From positions 14,422,501 to 14,486,500 of the forward strand of contig NC_088916.1 in assembly GCF_963576675.1 (NCBI RefSeq): a stretch of DNA of 64,000 nucleotides, written 5' to 3'. The DNA comes from Euphorbia lathyris. Its lineage: Eukaryota > Streptophyta > Magnoliopsida > Malpighiales > Euphorbiaceae. The notes below the pieces were generated by a model that saw only the letters and a list, made by a program, of their open reading frames with translations, was not told the origin of the DNA and made no database searches. Positions 60,052 through 64,000 of the stretch are shown here, piece after piece (position 1 is the first letter of the stretch; each line of letters starts with the position of its first letter). The position numbers and the translations under genes were made by a program.

Positions 60052-61837
60052 TTAAGCAATGTAAATATACGGTGGCAAACGAGGAGTTGCTAATGCAACC
60101 AAAGGCTTTGCAAGTGTAAGACTATTGATAGACTCAGTAAGATCAATACTTGTCTGATTAGATTCCTTACTCCAGCTAAATCCCTGTAGAAGCCTAGCAA
60201 ATAGCATCACAGTCATTGCTGTTCCCATTGCTATTCCTGGACATCCACGTTTTCCAGTTGCAAATGAGATAAATTTCAAATCAGGCTCAGACAAGCTAAC
60301 CTGACCACATCCATCCTTCTTCAAATGCCGCTCAGGCTTGAACATTTCGGGTTCATCCCAAACCTTAGGGTTTCGGCCAAGGCCAACACGACTCAGCAAA
60401 ATATGGCTGCCTTTGGGGATGAAGTAGTCACCAACTGTTTTATCTGTCATGGCAATATGAGGAACATTGAATGGAGAAATTGGGTGCATCCGCAACACTT
60501 CTCTTGCACATGCCTTTATGTAATTTAATTCTGAGAAATCCGATTCTTCAACTAGTCTCTCTTTTCCAACAACTCTATCTAATTCTTCTACTGCTTTCGC
60601 CATAATTTTTGGCTGGTTTATCATCTCCGCCAGTCCCCATTCCACGGAATTTGAAGGGTTATCGATTACTTCTATCATTATTTCCTGCAAACATGCATCG
60701 ATTACTAAACGTTGCTTATTTTTTAAATGCAACACTTTATAAATGTTGCTAAATCTAATTATCAAGGGAAATAAAGTAACGTTTTTAGTTATAAATGTTG
60801 CCGAAGCTGTAGTACGTAAAGAGAGATATTCTTACAGTTATTTGAGCTTCAATTTCTTCCTTAGAAAGTAAGGGTTTACCATTAGCATCCTTTAATGCAA
60901 TAAACATGTCAAGCAAGTCCTCAACTTCCTTCTTATTCCCAATTCTCCATTGTTCAAACCTTGATTCAATTATAGGATCTTGATATTTCTTCATAATCCT
61001 ATTAGCTTCCTTAATAACTTTCTCATGCCCATCAATGTCAAACCCTAGCAACCAAGGCAAATAATCAGAAACACAAAATGCATATACATAAGCAAGGGTA
61101 GTGAAAATTGCATCAACATGCTCTTCATCCTCAAAACTAGGTCCTCCAATAATGTCATTCTTGTTATCCCCAAAAGATCTCTTGTTGAACACTATATTCC
61201 TGATCAGATTTCCACCATAATGTTGCGAGACAAACCGGATGTTTACTAGACCACCGTTTTCAGGTTTCATACATAATTTGTACACATATTGAACAAGGTG
61301 ATTCGCTTCTTCGAGTCTTTTCGAGTAGAAAAAATTATGTTTTGCCGGAGAAAGCATTGCAGATACAAGAACTCTCTTCATTTTCTTCCATTGTTCCCCA
61401 AATGGACCAAGTGCTGCTGTCAAGTACCCGTTGGTAGTAATGCGCGTCGACATGCTAATAGGTCTGCTTGCAAAAACAGAATCTTGTGCTTTTAAGAATT
61501 GGCAGCTAATATTAGGACATGTCACTACTATTGTATGAACATTTCCTAGACGGATACAAGCAATTTCTGAGTCTAATTCTTTCATAAGATTGTGAATCCA
61601 TCGAAAGAAAGGCTTGTTTTTAAGCATGGTCGGCAAGCAGCCAATGATAGGCCATGGTTTCGGACCAGGAGGTAATGGAAGTTGAGTTGATTTGTGGTCT
61701 ACTAAGTTGAGGAATTTTAAGAAAGTAAGAAAAAGCATTGACATGAAAAGAATGAAGGATACTGAGAGGAGAAATGGAATAGGAATTGTAGTAATATGGG
61801 AATAAGCTAGGAAATTTGGAAGAAAGATGATCTCCAT
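60052..61837 (-). CDS. Cytochrome P450 of the CYP79 family, two exons
   Basis: Exon 1 is 61837-60836 (334 codons) and exon 2 is 60684-60052. The intron of 151 bp (60835-60685) has GTAAG and GCAG borders in phase 0. The product has 544 residues, normal for the family. Residues about 19-43 form an N-terminal membrane anchor and PPGP is at 56-59. The I-helix reads NPSNSVEW (343-350) in place of the usual AGTDTS type, EVLR (396-399) is the K-helix pair, PERH (451-454) replaces PERF, and [10 protein letters not shown] (475-484) carries the haem Cys482. NPSN and PERH are marks of CYP79, which turns an amino acid into its aldoxime at the endoplasmic reticulum, the first step to cyanogenic glucosides, glucosinolates or volatile aldoximes. 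The substrate cannot be told from sequence alone. No defect is visible. Confidence 0.93.
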
Positions 61838-61894
61838 AGCTACACTGAATTTTTAAAGCTCAATTTTAAAACATTCAAAAATTATTTCATTTCC

Positions 61895-61902
61895 TATTTA
61901 TA
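61895..61902 (-). promoter_or_regulatory. TATA box of the CYP79 gene
   Basis: TATAAATA on the minus strand, about 60 bases before the ATG at 61837, in a good position for a short-leader plant promoter. Confidence 0.6.
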
Positions 61903-64000
61903 AGCAGATCAGGTTATTGTTTGAAGGTGATGGCAGAGATTAATATAAGATCGGCGATCAAACCTTAACTATCATCTCTAACTTTTTAGTTCAAACGGTT
62001 GCATGATACATACATTATTATTATTCATGACAATAACATAATAAGTGTAATAATAATAAGCATTTTCTTTAGAAAAGAGGGTATCATTTAAAGTATTATT
62101 CATGATACATTTGGTGAGGCTTTTTTTTTTTTTTTTTTAAATGATGCTTTCTATTCTAATTAGAGTAACATGCTTTTTTCTTTTTAAATCATAACATGCT
62201 GTTTTTGTATATTAGTTTTTTATAAATAAAAAATTTCTATCAATTATTTCGCTGGCTCTCAAATTTTACTCATTTTTTCTTTTAACAAGAGAACTGTACT
62301 AATTAAAAACAAAAATACAAATTATTTTGTTGATAAAAAAAAAATACAAAAATACTAATATAAAAATACTAACACACATTTCCCTATAAAAACTAACATT
62401 TTTTTCTTATAACCTTCTATTATTTTCTTGTCAAATTTTATAGTAATAAATTCTCAAATTTTTATAAATTACAAAATAAAACTGATAGTTTATGAATTGA
62501 ATTTTGTAATTTGACTTAAAGTGTTATTTAGTTCATGATCGTTTTAAATTTTGGTTATTTAACCACTGATTTATTATTTGACACATTTGATCCTAAACTA
62601 TCTCAATCTGCGAAAATTTATTCAATTTTGATGGAAACTTGACAAAATCATTATTTCTCTGATATATGACGTTATTTTAACATATGGACTTGACATGTCA
62701 CATGTCTTAAAATTTATTTGACACGGATTTTCTTATGAGAAAATAATTAGTTAGATTAAAACAAGAAAAATAAATAAAAATAAATCCCTAAACTAAAATT
62801 TATCAAGTCTAATTGATAAAATATCATTATGTGCCAATAGAATAACAGTCCTATGAAGTCTCCATCCAAATTGGATGAAATTTCACCAATTGTAATAGAT
62901 CAGAGACCAAATGACAAAATTTTATATAAATCGAGGGTCAAATGACAAAAATTTGGATAAATTCAAGGTCAAATAATGGTTTGATGCTTATAATTAAAGG
63001 CACAAGTTCAACCAAGATAAATTAAAGGCTTATAATCGAGGGTCAAATAGTGGTTTGAGGCTTATCACCAAGATAAATTCTTTTTTTTTCTCTGTAAATT
63101 CTTACAAAATCTTGCGATTAGGTTCGAGTTCAACCGTCCAAAATTAATTTCTACAAATTAGTAAGTTGTCGTCTGCTTGCTACTCTCATGACTTGTGAGA
63201 AGAAACTTTACATATAAAAGCAAGAGGACGAATAATTTCTTAACTTTAGGTTATTATTATTTGATTTTGATTGTTAAAATTAATATATTATTTGAATTGT
63301 AGTTAATAGTATACTGGTTTTACTATTTCGTATTTATTAGATTAAATTTAGATTTGAAAAAAATGCAAAAAATGCATAGGGCCTCCAAAATGCTGGAGAC
63401 GACTCTGAGTAATTGTAAGTGTGTGATGGGTATTTAATATATTTTTAAGCCACAAAAAATCTCAATACTAAGATGAATCTCATAACGAAACATACTCGGA
63501 ATGCTCTCTGAAAAAAAAAACATACTCAAAATGTAACAATACTAAAATTAGTTTTAAGAATTCGAGATTGTCGAGAAATTATACAAAACGCTTGGTGTAC
63601 TATTTACTCTCCACACCGGATCAATAATTTAACAACATGATATATGATACCTTAAAGAATATTTCATGGAAAACTCCATTACATGTGGATCAATGTCACC
63701 CTTTTGATCCGGAACCGCCTGATCTAGAGAAAAGAATATTTCCTAAAGATGTGAACAACACCCTTCAGCCTCATGGAAGAATCTCCACCTTCTGTCCTAA
63801 TAGCTCGCACTACTGAGAATGAGCAACCGTTGGATTAAGATAAACGGTTGTGCAATGGACAGAGGACGAAGAATAGAGTGTGTCTGTTGACACTTTAGAG
63901 GACTGAAGGCCTCATGCCCAATGAAAAGAGGACACTTGGTTATATGTTTGCTACATGGAAGGATGCCCTACCTGACAACGTCGTAGATTGAGCGTGGAAT
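61903..64000. other. CYP79 upstream region and AT-rich intergenic DNA
   Basis: No gene is recognised. There is a T-run at about 62122-62139. Phrases such as GAGGGTCAAATGACAAAA and GGTCAAATAATGGTTTGA recur at 62870-63070 and resemble non-autonomous transposon ends common in plants, but I cannot define borders. The last 350 bases are less AT-rich with no open frame of note. Confidence 0.45.

Noticed and set aside
62870..63070. Terminal repeats of a further MITE
   Set aside because: The recurring GGTCAAAT phrases are short and I could not find matching ends or a duplication.

Overview
This window is plant nuclear DNA, most likely from a eudicot. The evidence is intron-containing plant genes (a CYP79 cytochrome P450 and ABCG transporter fragments), plant-type LTR retrotransposons (SIRE-like Ty1/copia, Athila-like and CRM-like Ty3/gypsy), MULE, hAT, CACTA and Helitron-type remnants, and AT-rich intergenic DNA. 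I cannot name the species. Element names used here are C1 and C2 (copia), and G1 and G2 (gypsy).

Left part. Positions 1-13265 are a SIRE-like copia element on the minus strand (C1). Its 3' LTR runs off the left edge, and its reverse transcriptase is split by a 1.86-kb solo LTR of another family (target duplication CTTTT). C1 sits in an ABCG transporter pseudogene, whose pieces at 13266-14460 are in permuted order. A CACTA end (about 15737-16119), a 415-bp MITE with long terminal inverted repeats (17493-17907), and a decayed MULE transposase gene (22020-17994, minus) holding a probable solo LTR follow. A second clear solo LTR lies at 22644-24155 (AATCT duplication).

Middle part. Positions 25717-57601 are three retrotransposons nested in one another. 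G1 (CRM-like chromovirus, plus strand, duplication GATAG) carries a hAT remnant in gag. Its 3' LTR is split by G2 (Athila-like, minus strand, 32374-56849). The reverse transcriptase of G2 is split by C2 (SIRE-like, plus strand, 40317-52130, duplication CAACT). By-eye LTR divergence falls in the expected order: about 6% for G1, 1.8% for G2 and 1.1% for C2. C1 gives about 3.5% over its shared 0.8 kb. G1 itself lies between the arms of a degenerate 0.7-kb inverted repeat (24178-24910 and 57983-58682).

Right part. The only host gene that looks intact is a two-exon CYP79-family P450 on the minus strand (61837-60052, 544 residues). CYP79 enzymes start cyanogenic glucoside, glucosinolate and other aldoxime pathways. 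No partner genes of such a pathway are in the window. The remaining DNA at 61903-64000 is AT-rich with no recognised gene.

Points of most interest: a long third ORF between pol and the 3' LTR in both SIRE-like elements, which seems to share an N-terminal domain with the third ORF of the Athila-like element; an in-frame TAG between gag and pol kept in both SIRE-like copies; a 320-bp array of hairpin-forming palindromes between pol and the third ORF of G2; and GC-rich CGCGGGGCGTG repeats in the G1 LTRs. Coordinates of LTRs and target duplications were read directly from the sequence. Family names rest on motif recognition without database searches.
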